A stretch of 64,000 nucleotides of DNA from Bacteroidaceae bacterium (GCA_024401225.1 JAKSLM010000009.1:23411-87410); one strand, 5' to 3'; shown: positions 17,693 through 28,090, counted from the stretch's first letter. Translations and numbers: made by a program. Notes: a model not told the origin generated them from the sequence alone.

Positions 17693-17921
17693 ATGATGAT
17701 AGTACGGAAATTTCCTGCTGATTAGAGCGATTTTGGGGCTATTTAAGGCACATATAGCAGAAATTTGCTGCTTATCATGCGTTGTTTCTGCTTGGTGGAA
17801 GTGGGAAAAGTGGACTTTTAGGGCATTTCTAAAACAATTTTTCATGATAGGCAAGACTTAGAGGTATATGGCAGTATGTGGTAAAGGGGGATACGAGGAT
17901 GGAAAGACTTGAGTGGACATG

Positions 17922-17946
17922 AAAAAAGGCAGCTGTGATGGCTGCC
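17922..17946 (-). terminator. Rho-independent terminator after mscL
   Basis: Stem GGCAGC/GCTGCC (17928-17933 with 17941-17946), 7-base loop, followed on the minus strand by six U. It lies 31 bases past the mscL stop. Confidence 0.8.
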
Positions 17947-17977
17947 TTTTAATGGTTGTGATATGTGGAAGTAGGGA

Positions 17978-18415
17978 TTACTTCTTTGCGAGGAGGTCGC
18001 GGATCTCTGTGAGGAGAACTTCTTCCTTAGTTGGCTCTGGTTCTGGTTCTGGCTCAGCAGGAGCAGCTTCTTCTTCCTTCTTGAACTTTGATGATGCCTT
18101 TGCGATGCCCTTGATGATGCAGAAGAGGCAGATGGCGATGATGAGGAAGTCGATGACGTTCTGGATGAATGCACCATAATTCCATGTTACAGCTTCGCTT
18201 ACTACTTCCTCGCCGTTCATTACGGCCTCCTTGAGGGTGATCTTGAGGTCGCTTGCGTTTACTCCGCCCATTGCCGCGAAGAGTGGCATGATGAGGTCAG
18301 CTACGACTGATGATACGATCTTGCCGAATGCACCACCGATGATAACACCGACTGCCATGTCGACTACGTTGCCTTTGAGGGCAAACTCTTTGAATTCGTC
18401 AATAAATTTTGCCAT
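17978..18415 (-). CDS. mscL: Large-conductance mechanosensitive channel MscL
   Basis: A 145-residue inner-membrane channel that opens on hypo-osmotic shock. The start [27 protein letters not shown] is the MscL signature; an open frame continues 55 codons upstream but crosses the promoter and is not coding. First membrane helix about 15-40, second about 85-108, then a cytosolic helix. The C-terminal linker is rich in acidic and Pro residues ([15 protein letters not shown]), longer than in E. coli. Own promoter and terminator, so monocistronic. Confidence 0.97.
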   Translation of the reverse strand: MAKFIDEFKEFALKGNVVDMAVGVIIGGAFGKIVSSVVADLIMPLFAAMGGVNASDLKITLKEAVMNGEEVVSEAVTWNYGAFIQNVIDFLIIAICLFCIIKGIAKASSKFKKEEEAAPAEPEPEPEPTKEEVLLTEIRDLLAKK

Positions 18416-18463
18416 GATAGTGTAATTTGTTATAAGTTGTTGATGATTTTTTTGTGATTTGTG

Positions 18464-18473
18464 TGCAAAGTTA
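18464..18473 (-). promoter_or_regulatory. Promoter -7 box for mscL
   Basis: Minus-strand TAACTTTGCA about 48 bases upstream of the mscL ATG. It is back to back with the plus-strand box at 18486. Confidence 0.7.
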
Positions 18474-18485
18474 AAAAAAAGTTTG

Positions 18486-18493
18486 TACATTTG
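18486..18493 (+). promoter_or_regulatory. Promoter -7 box for the micro-lipoprotein
   Basis: TACATTTG, about 23 bases before the ATG at 18516, in divergent arrangement with the mscL promoter. Confidence 0.6.
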
Positions 18494-18515
18494 TGGTACA
18501 AATACATAAAAAATT

Positions 18516-18608
18516 ATGAGACAACGTGTTATTTTATTTCTATTCATGCTTGTTTTGCTACTTGTCGTGGTAGCTTGCAAGAGTTCGCACTACTGCAATT
18601 GCGGTTAA
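18516..18608 (+). CDS. 30-residue cysteine-rich micro-lipoprotein
   Basis: An ATG followed by 29 codons and TAA encodes MRQR, then an uninterrupted hydrophobic stretch ([16 protein letters not shown]), then a lipobox Cys at residue 21 (VVAC). The predicted mature lipopeptide is only ten residues, [10 protein letters not shown], with three cysteines. It has a plausible promoter (18486) with a short leader and is followed 13 bases later by a strong hairpin terminator, so it forms a complete small transcription unit. I do not recognise a family. The pieces fit a real gene; expression is unproven. Confidence 0.65.
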   Translation: MRQRVILFLFMLVLLLVVVACKSSHYCNCG

Positions 18609-18620
18609 GCAGGGCAGGGG

Positions 18621-18661
18621 AAAAAGAAAGGCTGGCATCCGGTGTGGATGTCAGCCTTGTT
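18621..18661. terminator. Bidirectional terminator between micro-lipoprotein and gapA
   Basis: Stem of 13 bp with one mismatch, AAGGCTGGCATCC/GGATGTCAGCCTT (18628-18640 with 18646-18658). The minus side is followed by UUUCUUUUUC and the plus side by a weaker TGTTTGTTG. Confidence 0.8.
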
Positions 18662-18683
18662 TGTTGAGTTCTGTATGATAGAA

Positions 18684-19712
18684 TTACTTGCACTCAGCGA
18701 AGTACTTGATAGTACGTACCATCTGTGAAGTGTAAGAGTTCTCGTTGTCATACCAAGAAACTACCTGAACCTGGTAAGTATCGTCGTCGATCTTAGATAC
18801 CATAGTCTGAGTAGCATCGAAGAGTGAACCGAACTTCATACCGATGATGTCAGAAGATACGATCTCGTCCTCAGTGTAACCGAATGACTCAGTCTGAGCA
18901 GCCTTCATAGCAGCGTTGATACCTTCCTTAGTGATGTCCTTACCCTTAACAACAGCAACGAGGATAGTTGTAGAACCTGTTGGAGTTGGGATACGCTGTG
19001 CAGAACCGATGAGCTTACCGTTGAGCTCTGGGATTACGAGACCGATAGCCTTAGCAGCACCTGTTGAGTTAGGAACGATGTTCTGAGCACCAGCACGTGA
19101 ACGGCGGAGGTCGCCCTTACGCTGTGGACCGTCGAGGATCATCTGGTCGCCTGTGTAAGCGTGGATTGTAGACATGATACCAGAAGCGATTGGTGCATAG
19201 TCGTTGAGTGCCTTAGCCATTGGAGCGAGACAGTTAGTAGTACAAGAAGCTGCAGAGATAACTGTGTCAGCTGGAGTAAGTACGTTGTGGTTAACGTTGT
19301 AAACGATAGTTGGGAGATCGTTACCTGCTGGAGCAGAGATAACTACCTTCTTAGCACCTGCTGCGATGTGAGCAGAAGCCTTCTCCTTTGAAGTGTAGAA
19401 ACCAGTACACTCGAGAACTACGTCAACACCGATTTCACCCCATGGGAGCTCAGCTGCGTTTGGCTTAGCGTAGATAGTGATCTTCTTGCCGTCAACAACG
19501 ATGTTGTCCTCACCTGCTTCTACAGTGTGCTTGCCCTCACCGAACTTGCCTGCGAAACCACCCTGAGCAGTATCGTACTTGAGAAGGTGAGCGAGCATCT
19601 TTGGAGAAGTAAGGTCGTTGATTGCAACAACTTCATAACCCTCAGCCTCAAACATCTGACGGAATGCGAGACGGCCGATACGACCGAAACCATTAATAGC
19701 TACTTTTACCAT
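18684..19712 (-). CDS. gapA: Glyceraldehyde-3-phosphate dehydrogenase
   Basis: A 342-residue NAD-dependent glycolytic enzyme. The Rossmann start is [17 protein letters not shown], the catalytic Cys157 lies in AASCTTNC, and the C-terminal [13 protein letters not shown] is standard. Codon choice is strongly biased, consistent with high expression. The start codon follows a leader of about 95 bases from the minus-strand box at 19818. It is monocistronic, ending at the hairpin at 18621. Confidence 0.98.
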   Translation of the reverse strand: MVKVAINGFGRIGRLAFRQMFEAEGYEVVAINDLTSPKMLAHLLKYDTAQGGFAGKFGEGKHTVEAGEDNIVVDGKKITIYAKPNAAELPWGEIGVDVVLECTGFYTSKEKASAHIAAGAKKVVISAPAGNDLPTIVYNVNHNVLTPADTVISAASCTTNCLAPMAKALNDYAPIASGIMSTIHAYTGDQMILDGPQRKGDLRRSRAGAQNIVPNSTGAAKAIGLVIPELNGKLIGSAQRIPTPTGSTTILVAVVKGKDITKEGINAAMKAAQTESFGYTEDEIVSSDIIGMKFGSLFDATQTMVSKIDDDTYQVQVVSWYDNENSYTSQMVRTIKYFAECK

Positions 19713-19817
19713 TGTGTAAAAAAAGTTTTATTTGTTAATAATAAAAAGTGAGTTGTATCTTTGTACAATCGGGCGTTGGCGTGATGCCAAAGCCTTTCTT
19801 ACATTTCTTTTCAAGTG

Positions 19818-19825
19818 CAAATGTA
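19818..19825 (-). promoter_or_regulatory. Promoter -7 box for gapA
   Basis: Minus-strand TACATTTG, about 105 bases before the gapA start. Confidence 0.55.
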
Positions 19826-20056
19826 CGAATTTATTTTTTATTGAAAATGCTTTTGTTTGTTTTTTTAACAAATTTGATGATTTGTGTCACTTTTTTTTTA
19901 CTCCTGGTGTCAATTTATTTCGCATCATAGGGGTGTTGCAATGTTGGTTTTGCAATGTGATGCTTTTGCCTTGCCTCGCCAGAGCTCTGTAAAATGAGGC
20001 TTGCCTGGGCATCTGCCCACCTTATTTATTATTTAATATGCAAGATTTATGCGTGA

Positions 20057-21724
<1,668 letters not shown>

Positions 21725-21729
21725 ATCGT

Positions 21730-22659
21730 ATGATTATGACAGCCAGAATGAACAGACGATTGATAGCCGTGCTTGTGCTAATGCTGACCGTGGCGGCTGG
21801 GCTTCATGCTCAGCAGCGACGCAACGCTACGTACGAGGCGTACATACAGCAGTACAAGGACGTAGCCATCGACCAGATGCGCCAGTACCACATCCCAGCC
21901 AGCATCACCCTGGCTCAGGGACTGTTGGAGAGTGGGGCAGGCAAGGGGCAGCTGGCTGTGCGCTCGAACAATCATTTCGGCATCAAGTGCCATTCGGACT
22001 GGAAGGGACCTCGCACCTACAAGGACGACGACAACAAGAACGACTGCTTCCGTGTGTACTCGCGTGTGGCCGATAGCTACACCGATCATTCGAAGTTCCT
22101 GCAGCAGACCCGCTACAAGCGCCTCTTTGCCCTCGATCCTCTCGACTACAAGGGATGGGCGTATGGGCTCAAGGCATGCGGCTACGCTACCGATTCGAAG
22201 TATGGCGATAAGCTCATAAGCCTCATTGAGCTTTACGACTTGCATCAGTACGACACGAACCGCTTCGGCCAGACTGCCGTCAAGCCTAAGTCGCAGTCGA
22301 ACGTGAGCTTGCCTGCCCACCGTGTGGTGCTGGTAAACGACATCGTCTGTGTTGTAGCTACGGGCAACGAGACATGGGATCAGATAGCACAGGAGTTTGG
22401 CATCAGCAAGAATAAACTGCTGAAGTACAACGAAGTGTACGACAGTTATCCGCTCTATCCGGGCATGAACGTGTTCCTCAAAAAGAAGAAGACCAAGGCT
22501 GCCAAGCTGTATAAGGACTACTGGCACCGCGTGAAGGCGTATGAGTCGATGTACAGCGTGTCGCAGCAGTACGGCATACGACTGAAGAACCTCTACAAGA
22601 TGAACTACCGCGATGTGGATTACATTCCGCAGGAGGGTGATTTGCTGAAGGTGAGGTGA
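21730..22659 (+). CDS. Glucosaminidase (GH73) with LysM-type repeats
   Basis: A 309-residue exported murein hydrolase. Signal peptide about 1-28 (ends LHAQ), GH73 domain about 32-175 with the catalytic Glu in AQGLLESGAG and the FGIKCHSDWKG segment, then two LysM-like modules (about 215-260, NETWDQIAQEFGISKNKLLKYN; and 262-308, SMYSVSQQYGIRLKNLYKMN). It cuts GlcNAc linkages of peptidoglycan, probably in the periplasm. It may start at a Met a few codons in (MNRRLIAV); the first ATG is kept for its short spacing to the ABC-F gene. Confidence 0.92.
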   Translation: MIMTARMNRRLIAVLVLMLTVAAGLHAQQRRNATYEAYIQQYKDVAIDQMRQYHIPASITLAQGLLESGAGKGQLAVRSNNHFGIKCHSDWKGPRTYKDDDNKNDCFRVYSRVADSYTDHSKFLQQTRYKRLFALDPLDYKGWAYGLKACGYATDSKYGDKLISLIELYDLHQYDTNRFGQTAVKPKSQSNVSLPAHRVVLVNDIVCVVATGNETWDQIAQEFGISKNKLLKYNEVYDSYPLYPGMNVFLKKKKTKAAKLYKDYWHRVKAYESMYSVSQQYGIRLKNLYKMNYRDVDYIPQEGDLLKVR

Positions 22660-22667
22660 TTTCTTTA

Positions 22668-22695
22668 AGTAAGAAGTAAAAAGTAAGAAGTAAGA
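22668..22695. repeat. Four 7-bp AAGTAAG tandem repeats
   Basis: AAGTAAG, AAGTAAA, AAGTAAG, AAGTAAG directly after the glucosaminidase stop, then ATATAGG. The same four-copy run with a similar tail is found at 38551-38578. Confidence 0.85.
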
Positions 22696-22754
22696 TATAG
22701 GAAAAGGAAAATTCCGAATTAACTAGACCTTTCGAAGGCAGTACGATATAAAGA

Positions 22755-22783
22755 AAAAGGGAAGTCGTTGTGACTTCCCTTTT
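22755..22783. terminator. Bidirectional terminator between glucosaminidase and RNase E/G genes
   Basis: Perfect 12-bp stem AAAAGGGAAGTC/GACTTCCCTTTT (22755-22766 with 22772-22783), 5-base loop; A/T runs are part of the stem, so it works in both directions for these convergent genes. Confidence 0.88.
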
Positions 22784-22804
22784 GTCGTATTCATGACGCT
22801 TGCC

Positions 22805-24379
22805 TTACTTGGTCTCGATCTCCTCGGTCACATTGATTTCGTTGCCCTTCATGTCCTTGAACTCGTACTGAAGGAAACCCATGGACTGGCTTGGGATGAT
22901 CTTGATGCCGAATCCGTACTTCATCTGCCAACGGCGGTATAATGATATGAAGCCTTCGTTGACGTAAGCATTGACATACGGATGGATGTAAAGCTTGAAT
23001 TTCTTAATGCCAAGACTATTGACGATGTAGTCGATCTTGCCTTCGAGGGTGTCGGTGAACAGGATGCTGCTCTTGATGGTGCCCTTGCCGAAGCATGTAG
23101 GACAGGTCTCCTCGACCTGTACATCCATGGCAGGACGTACTCGCTGGCGTGTGATCTGCATGAGTCCAAATTTGCTCAATGGCAGAATGTTGTGCTTTGC
23201 ACGGTCGTTTTTCATGAGCTCTGTCATGTGCTCGTAGAGCTTCTGGCGGTGCTCGGCCGTGTCCATATCGATAAAGTCGACTACGATGATGCCTCCCATA
23301 TCACGTAGGCGGAGCTGGCGTGCCAATTCGTCTGCAGCTCCCATGTTGACATCGAATGCGTTGTCCTCCTGACCATCAACACCTCGGTTTCTATTGCCGG
23401 AGTTGACGTCGACGACGTGCAATGCCTCAGTATGTTCGATGATGAGGTATGCGCCCTTCTTGTAGCTTACTGTGCGTCCGAAGCCCGACTTGATCTGCTT
23501 CGTGACGGAGAAATTGTCGAAGATAGGCACATTGCCTTTGTAGAGCTTGACTATGTTCTCGCGCTCTGGTGCGATAAGCGACACGTATTTCTTTACTTCC
23601 TTGTACACATCCTCGTTGTTGACGTGGATAGCCTCGTACGAAGGGTTGAAGAGGTCTCGAAGCATGCTTACGGTACGTCCCGTCTCTTCATGTGCGAGTA
23701 CTGGGAGCTTTGTGGCTTGCTGTACCTTGCTGATGCAGTCTTCCCAACTCTTTACGAGTATCTGCAACTCGTTGTTGAGTTCTGCTGCACGCTTGCCTTC
23801 AGCCACTGTACGTACGATTACTCCGAAGTTCTTCGGTTTGATACTCTGGATGAGCTGCTTGAGTCGTGCTCTCTCTTCCTTGCTCTTTATCTTGGTCGAT
23901 ACGTTCACCTTCTCGTAGAAAGGCATGAGAACGAGGAATCGGCCTGCAAAGCTAAGCTCGCCTGTGAGTCGTGGACCCTTTGTGTTGATTGGTTCCTTTG
24001 TGATCTGAACCATGATCTCTTGTCCCACCTCCAGAATATTCTGTATGGCACCCGTCTTGTCCAGTTCGGACTGTCGGCCAGCCTTGGCCATCGGTGCCAG
24101 ATGCTTTTTGTCGCTTGTCAGCTGTTTGACATACTTTTCGAGTGATAGGAAATTGGCTCCTAAGTCTTGGTAGTGCAGAAATGCTTCGCGCTCATGACCG
24201 ACATCGACAAAACACGCATTCAATGCAGGCATGATCTTCTTCACTTTGCCCGCGTAGATGTTGCCTACGGAGTACTTAGAGTCCTGTCCTTCCTTCTGAA
24301 ACTCCACGAGTCTCTGGTCTTCGAGCAGGGCAATGGTGACTTCTTTCGGCTGCGCGTCGATAATAAGTTCGCTTACCAT
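22805..24379 (-). CDS. rng: Ribonuclease E/G family endoribonuclease
   Basis: A 524-residue RNase G-type enzyme for 5'-end-dependent RNA cleavage and rRNA maturation. S1-like domain about 35-130, RNase H-like and 5' sensor region in the middle, catalytic aspartates in VDVNSGN and IVVDFIDMD, and a CPTC zinc-link followed by GKG near residue 410. It lacks the long C-terminal scaffold of RNase E. The start MVSELIIDAQ fits the family. It is preceded by a terminator, so has its own promoter, which I could not place with confidence. Confidence 0.93.
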   Translation of the reverse strand: MVSELIIDAQPKEVTIALLEDQRLVEFQKEGQDSKYSVGNIYAGKVKKIMPALNACFVDVGHEREAFLHYQDLGANFLSLEKYVKQLTSDKKHLAPMAKAGRQSELDKTGAIQNILEVGQEIMVQITKEPINTKGPRLTGELSFAGRFLVLMPFYEKVNVSTKIKSKEERARLKQLIQSIKPKNFGVIVRTVAEGKRAAELNNELQILVKSWEDCISKVQQATKLPVLAHEETGRTVSMLRDLFNPSYEAIHVNNEDVYKEVKKYVSLIAPERENIVKLYKGNVPIFDNFSVTKQIKSGFGRTVSYKKGAYLIIEHTEALHVVDVNSGNRNRGVDGQEDNAFDVNMGAADELARQLRLRDMGGIIVVDFIDMDTAEHRQKLYEHMTELMKNDRAKHNILPLSKFGLMQITRQRVRPAMDVQVEETCPTCFGKGTIKSSILFTDTLEGKIDYIVNSLGIKKFKLYIHPYVNAYVNEGFISLYRRWQMKYGFGIKIIPSQSMGFLQYEFKDMKGNEINVTEEIETK

Positions 24380-24445
24380 TTTTGCTTGTTGTTTTAGCCT
24401 GATGCAAACGCTATTGCACGGGCTGCGTTGGTACTTGATGTTAGT

Positions 24446-24493
24446 AAAAAACGGACTTCAGCCGATGCAGGGTGTGCAAAGTCTGTAGTCCGT
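24446..24493 (-). terminator. Terminator after the 29-residue ribosomal-type gene
   Basis: Outer stem ACGGACT/AGTCCGT (24451-24457 with 24487-24493), with further internal pairing, followed on the minus strand by UUUUUU. Confidence 0.7.
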
Positions 24494-24511
24494 TATGCAA
24501 TCGTCCTGAGA

Positions 24512-24601
24512 CTACTTGCTCTTATGACGATTCTTGCGCAGTCTCTTCTTGCGCTTGTGAGTAGAGATCTTATGTCTCTTCTTCTTCTTACCGTTTGGCA
24601 T
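24512..24601 (-). CDS. AURKAIP1/COX24 (mS38-like) 29-residue ribosomal-type protein
   Basis: A tiny, extremely basic protein (MPNGKKKKRHKISTHKRKKR and nine more residues, 29 in all). The KKKRHK..THKRKKRLRKNRHK pattern is the AURKAIP1/COX24 (DUF1713) domain known from mitochondrial small-subunit protein mS38; Bacteroidota carry free-standing copies of this length, presumed ribosome-bound. It has its own promoter (24731) and terminator (24446). The leader of about 125 bases includes an AGGAGG and a micro-ORF, unusual for this phylum. Confidence 0.85.
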   Translation of the reverse strand: MPNGKKKKRHKISTHKRKKRLRKNRHKSK

Positions 24602-24613
24602 AGTCCTTGAAAT

Positions 24614-24660
24614 TTAAAAGTTTATAATAGAGTTTATTTGTCTTACCAATCGCCCCTCCT
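24614..24660 (-). promoter_or_regulatory. Leader micro-ORF with a perfect Shine-Dalgarno, possible autoregulation
   Basis: On the minus strand AGGAGG (24655-24660) is followed after five bases by TTG (24647-24649) and eleven sense codons to TAA (24614-24616), reading (M/L)VRQINSIINF. The stop is 12 bases before the ATG of the mS38-like gene. Bacteroidota mRNAs normally lack such sequences because the anti-Shine-Dalgarno is sequestered on the ribosome, so this stands out. Whether it is translated is unknown. Confidence 0.4.
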
Positions 24661-24730
24661 AATATATAAATACGGTACGGAAAAGGGCGCGAACCAATGA
24701 GGAATGCTCAAGGCACTCCGCAATTCGGTG

Positions 24731-24740
24731 TGCAAATTTA
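24731..24740 (-). promoter_or_regulatory. Promoter -7 box for the mS38-like gene
   Basis: Minus-strand TAAATTTGCA, giving a leader of about 125 bases with the AGGAGG element. A plus-strand TACTTTTG at 24845-24852 faces the 3' end of the transporter gene and has no obvious target. Confidence 0.65.
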
Positions 24741-24894
24741 CGACAAATTATTCATTATGGAAAATTTTTCGCTATGAAAATGCAAAAAAACTTCATTTGT
24801 CGCACGTTTGACGTTACTTTTATTACATGGAAAGCGCATTTTTATACTTTTGCAGTACACTTTTTCGCCTCGTCGCCTCCTGTTCGGATGCTTG

Positions 24895-25848
24895 TCACCC
24901 CTTGCGTTCCTTCCACAGCTGGTAGGAATTGACCACATTGTGCCAGATGGAGTAGAAGCCTCCTGCCATGGCTGTAACCGGATTCATGAACGTGTAGCCC
25001 ATCCATATGGCGAAGACGGTGTTCTTCTGTCCCAGGGACTGAGTGCCGGCTATGGTCTCGTGGTGACGTATGCCGATCATGTGTCCGCTCACGAACTGGA
25101 TGATGCAGGTGATGAGCGATGCAAGGGCTATGCCCACGAGTTCCCATACGGACTCGTTGCTTTGGTCGATGGCCTTCACGGTGACGGCAATGGCGAGGGC
25201 GAGCGAGACAGCCCAGAGATTGAACGCGAGATCCTTCTGCTCAAGCACCCACGCATGAAACCTATGCATGGAGTAGCGCACCACCCACGAGAGCACCAGA
25301 GGCATGATGAGCAGCGGGAACACCTTGGCTATGATGAGCGAGAAGGAGGTGGCAAAGTCCATGTGAACTGCCCCCGACTCGTAGAGAAACGGCACTACTG
25401 AAGGGATGAGGATCGACGCCACGAGATTGATCATCACGGTATAGGATACGACCACGCTCGGATTACCCTTCAGCTTGGTGGTGACCACCGCTGCTGCTGT
25501 GGCAGTAGGGCAGATCATGCAGATCATTGCCGACTCGATGATGACTCGCCCTGGGATGTCGGGCATGCAGACTATCAGCCCTCCCATGCCTACGAACGAC
25601 AGGGCCTGAATGGCAATCATCTTGAACATCCACGCCCTTGGGCGCAGCTCGTGGGGGGAAACCTTGCAGAAACTCACGAACAGCATGCAGAAGAGCATGA
25701 ATGGCTGTACGTAACTGATGGCTTCGCTTGCCAGCGCATGAGTGCTGTCAAGGCAGGGTATGCTGACGTATGCATAGTAGGACGCAGCTCCTGTCAGCAT
25801 GGAGATGGGGAGCGTCCAGTCTTTTATGAATTGCTTTACTTGGTTCAT
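24895..25848 (-). CDS. BASS-type (bile acid:sodium symporter-like) transporter
   Basis: A 317-residue inner-membrane protein with about nine to ten hydrophobic segments from residue 14 to 300. ICPTATAAAVVTTKLKGN (about 112-129) and GQKNTVFAIWMGYTFMNP near the end match the two crossover regions of the BASS fold. Substrate unknown; family members move bile acids, pantoate, pyruvate or other organic anions with sodium. It lies 81 bases after uvrB, separated by a purine-rich (mRNA sense) tract. Confidence 0.8.
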   Translation of the reverse strand: MNQVKQFIKDWTLPISMLTGAASYYAYVSIPCLDSTHALASEAISYVQPFMLFCMLFVSFCKVSPHELRPRAWMFKMIAIQALSFVGMGGLIVCMPDIPGRVIIESAMICMICPTATAAAVVTTKLKGNPSVVVSYTVMINLVASILIPSVVPFLYESGAVHMDFATSFSLIIAKVFPLLIMPLVLSWVVRYSMHRFHAWVLEQKDLAFNLWAVSLALAIAVTVKAIDQSNESVWELVGIALASLITCIIQFVSGHMIGIRHHETIAGTQSLGQKNTVFAIWMGYTFMNPVTAMAGGFYSIWHNVVNSYQLWKERKG

Positions 25849-25870
25849 TGCTAATTATCCATTAACCATT

Positions 25871-25932
25871 ATCCTTTTTCCCTCTTTCTTCTTCCCTCAT
25901 TCCTCTTTCCTCTTTTCACCTTCCACCATTCA
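25871..25932. repeat. Polypyrimidine tract between uvrB and the transporter gene
   Basis: Plus strand is nearly all C/T (CCTTTTTCCCTCTTTCTTCT and onwards), so the minus-strand transcript carries a long A/G run just upstream of the transporter start. Similar G/A runs occur in other gaps of this genome (47200-47235, 57938-57960). Role unknown. Confidence 0.6.
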
Positions 25933-27942
25933 CTTTTCTTTCTCTGCTATCTCCATGAGTTTCAGCATCTCGTCGCGGTATTGTGCTGCAAGCATGAAGT
26001 CGAGTTCCTTGGCAGCCTTCTGCATAAGACTGCGTGTGTGCTCGATGGCAGCAAGGAGCTGCTCGTGGTTCATGGCATTGACTACAGGATCCTCGGCAGC
26101 CTTGAGCATGTCGCTCTCGACGTATGCCTTGCCGATGTAGTCCACCTTCTTGCCGTTGTGCATGTCCTGAATGGCCTTCTTGATCTGGGTAGGAGTGATG
26201 CCATGCTCCGTGTTGTAATTCATCTGCTTGGCACGTCGGCGTTCAGTCTCCTCGATGGTGCGCTGCATGGATTCGGTGATGTTGTCGCCGTACAGGATGG
26301 CTTTGCCGTTCACGTTTCGTGCAGCACGTCCTATGGTCTGCGTAAGCGCACGGTGGGAGCGCAGGAAGCCCTCCTTGTCGGCATCGAGGATGGCAACGAG
26401 CGAAACCTCAGGTAGGTCGAGACCCTCGCGGAGCAGGTTGACACCTACGAGCACATCAATCTCGCCCGATCGCAACCGGTTAAGGATCTCCACGCGCTCA
26501 AAGGTCTTGATGTCGCTGTGGATGTACGAACAGCTTACTCCGTGGCCCAGCAAGTACTCCGACATCTCCTCTGCCATACGCTTGGTGAGGGTAGTGACGA
26601 GCACTCGTTCCTGACGCTCGATGCGCTGCTGAATCTCCTCCATAAGGTCGTCCACTTGATTGGCAGTAGGTCGAACCTCAATCAGAGGGTCGAGAAGGCC
26701 TGTAGGGCGAATGAGCTGCTCCACAATCACGCCTTCGCTCTTCTCCAGTTCGTAGTTGGCAGGTGTGGCGCTGACGTATATGGTCTGAGGGGTAAGCGAT
26801 TCGAACTCATCGAATTGCAATGGGCGATTGTCCAATGCAGCAGGAAGGCGGTAGCCGTACTCCACGAGCGTCGTCTTGCGCTTTCGGTCGCCTCCGTACA
26901 TGGCACGAATCTGCGGTATGCTCTCGTGGCTCTCATCGACCACGAGAAGGAAATCGTCGGGGAAGAAGTCGAGAAGGCAATAAGGTCGCTCGCCAGCCTG
27001 TCGCCCGTCGAAGTAGCGCGAGTAGTTCTCAATGCCGGAACAATGACCGAGCTCGCGGATCATCTCGAGATCGTTGGTGACGCGCAGCTCCAGCAGCTGT
27101 GCTTTTGCGTTGTCGCCAATCTCACGGTACCACTCCACACGCTCGTGCAGGTCGTCCTCAATCATTCGTATGGCATTGAGAGTCTTCTCCTTCGATGTCA
27201 TGAACAGGTTGGCAGGATAGATCTTGTAAGTGTCGAATGCCATGATGGTATGGCCTGTGACAGCGTCTATCTCCTTGATTGACTCTATGGTATCCCAGTC
27301 CATGCTGATGCGTACCACCTTGTCGTCGTATGCAAGGCTGATGTCGATGGTCTCGCCCTTCACACGGAAGTGGCCGCGTGTTAGTTCGAGGTCGTTGCGC
27401 ACATAGAGGCTATCGACCAGCCGGCGTATGAATACGTTCATGTCGATGCGCTGCCCAACGTGGATCTCTGTGATGTTCTCGGAGAAATCCATCGGGCTTC
27501 CCATACCGTAAATGCACGATACCGACGACACGACTATGACATCCTGGCGTCCCGAAAGCAATGATGATGTGGCTGCCAGACGGAGGCGGTCTACCTCCTC
27601 ATTGATGGCGAGGTCCTTCTCGATGTATGTGTCGGTGGAAGGAATGTAAGCCTCTGGCTGGTAGTAGTCGTAGTAGCTGACGTAGTATTCTACGGCATTG
27701 TTGGGAAAGAAACCCTTCATCTCGGTGTAGAGCTGATGGGCAAGCGTCTTGTTGTGGCTTAGTATGAGTGTTGGTTTGCCTACGTTCTGGATGACGTTGG
27801 CTATGGTGAATGTCTTACCCGAACCAGTTACTCCAAGCAGCACTTGTGCAGGCATGCCGTCTTTCACTCCTTGTGTCAACTGCTCTATGGCTTCAGGCTG
27901 GTCGCCGGTTGGCTGATATTGCGATGTAAGTTCAAATTCCAT
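25930..27942 (-). CDS. uvrB: UvrABC excinuclease subunit B
   Basis: A 670-residue helicase-like subunit that loads at DNA damage with UvrA and recruits UvrC. Walker A LGVTGSGKT at about 38-46, the beta-hairpin region near 90-115 (YYVSYYDYYQPEAYIP), helicase motifs DESHES and TIGRAARN, and a UvrC-interacting C-terminal UVR helix (about 630-665, AKELDFMLAAQYRDEM). Full length. Promoter box at 27964. uvrA is 2 kb away in a different transcript. Confidence 0.98.
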   Translation of the reverse strand: MEFELTSQYQPTGDQPEAIEQLTQGVKDGMPAQVLLGVTGSGKTFTIANVIQNVGKPTLILSHNKTLAHQLYTEMKGFFPNNAVEYYVSYYDYYQPEAYIPSTDTYIEKDLAINEEVDRLRLAATSSLLSGRQDVIVVSSVSCIYGMGSPMDFSENITEIHVGQRIDMNVFIRRLVDSLYVRNDLELTRGHFRVKGETIDISLAYDDKVVRISMDWDTIESIKEIDAVTGHTIMAFDTYKIYPANLFMTSKEKTLNAIRMIEDDLHERVEWYREIGDNAKAQLLELRVTNDLEMIRELGHCSGIENYSRYFDGRQAGERPYCLLDFFPDDFLLVVDESHESIPQIRAMYGGDRKRKTTLVEYGYRLPAALDNRPLQFDEFESLTPQTIYVSATPANYELEKSEGVIVEQLIRPTGLLDPLIEVRPTANQVDDLMEEIQQRIERQERVLVTTLTKRMAEEMSEYLLGHGVSCSYIHSDIKTFERVEILNRLRSGEIDVLVGVNLLREGLDLPEVSLVAILDADKEGFLRSHRALTQTIGRAARNVNGKAILYGDNITESMQRTIEETERRRAKQMNYNTEHGITPTQIKKAIQDMHNGKKVDYIGKAYVESDMLKAAEDPVVNAMNHEQLLAAIEHTRSLMQKAAKELDFMLAAQYRDEMLKLMEIAEKEK

Positions 27943-27963
27943 GATGTGTTTCTGTTTTGAGAG

Positions 27964-27973
27964 TGCAAAATTA
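27964..27973 (-). promoter_or_regulatory. Promoter -7 box for uvrB
   Basis: Minus-strand TAATTTTGCA, about 22 bases upstream of the uvrB start. Confidence 0.65.
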
Positions 27974-28080
27974 CGTTTTTATTTATTATTAATAGTCTAA
28001 AAAAACATAAATCTTCGATTTTTTCACGACAAAGAAGTGATTTTCACATTTTGAGTGTTGCAAAGGTCATTAATTATGTG

Positions 28081-28090
28081 TAACTTTGCA
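28081..28090 (+). promoter_or_regulatory. Promoter -7 box for bamD-rpoZ-DUF4293
   Basis: TAACTTTGCA followed by a very short leader to the bamD ATG at 28109. Confidence 0.72.

Larger units (their letters stand above)
17210..17977. other. Long AT-rich intergenic region with terminators and a 22-bp array
   Basis: This 768-base gap holds the blaR1 terminator (17306-17337), a minus-strand promoter-like TATCTTTGCA at 17425-17434 with no gene behind it, many TATATACAT/ATGTATAT words (17475-17580), four 22-bp repeats (17605-17692) and the mscL terminator. No open frame here looks coding. Confidence 0.6.

Noticed and set aside
19732-19992. 86-residue plus-strand frame upstream of the ABC-F gene
   Set aside because: Cys/Phe-rich, overlaps the gapA promoter region and lacks any protein-like pattern.
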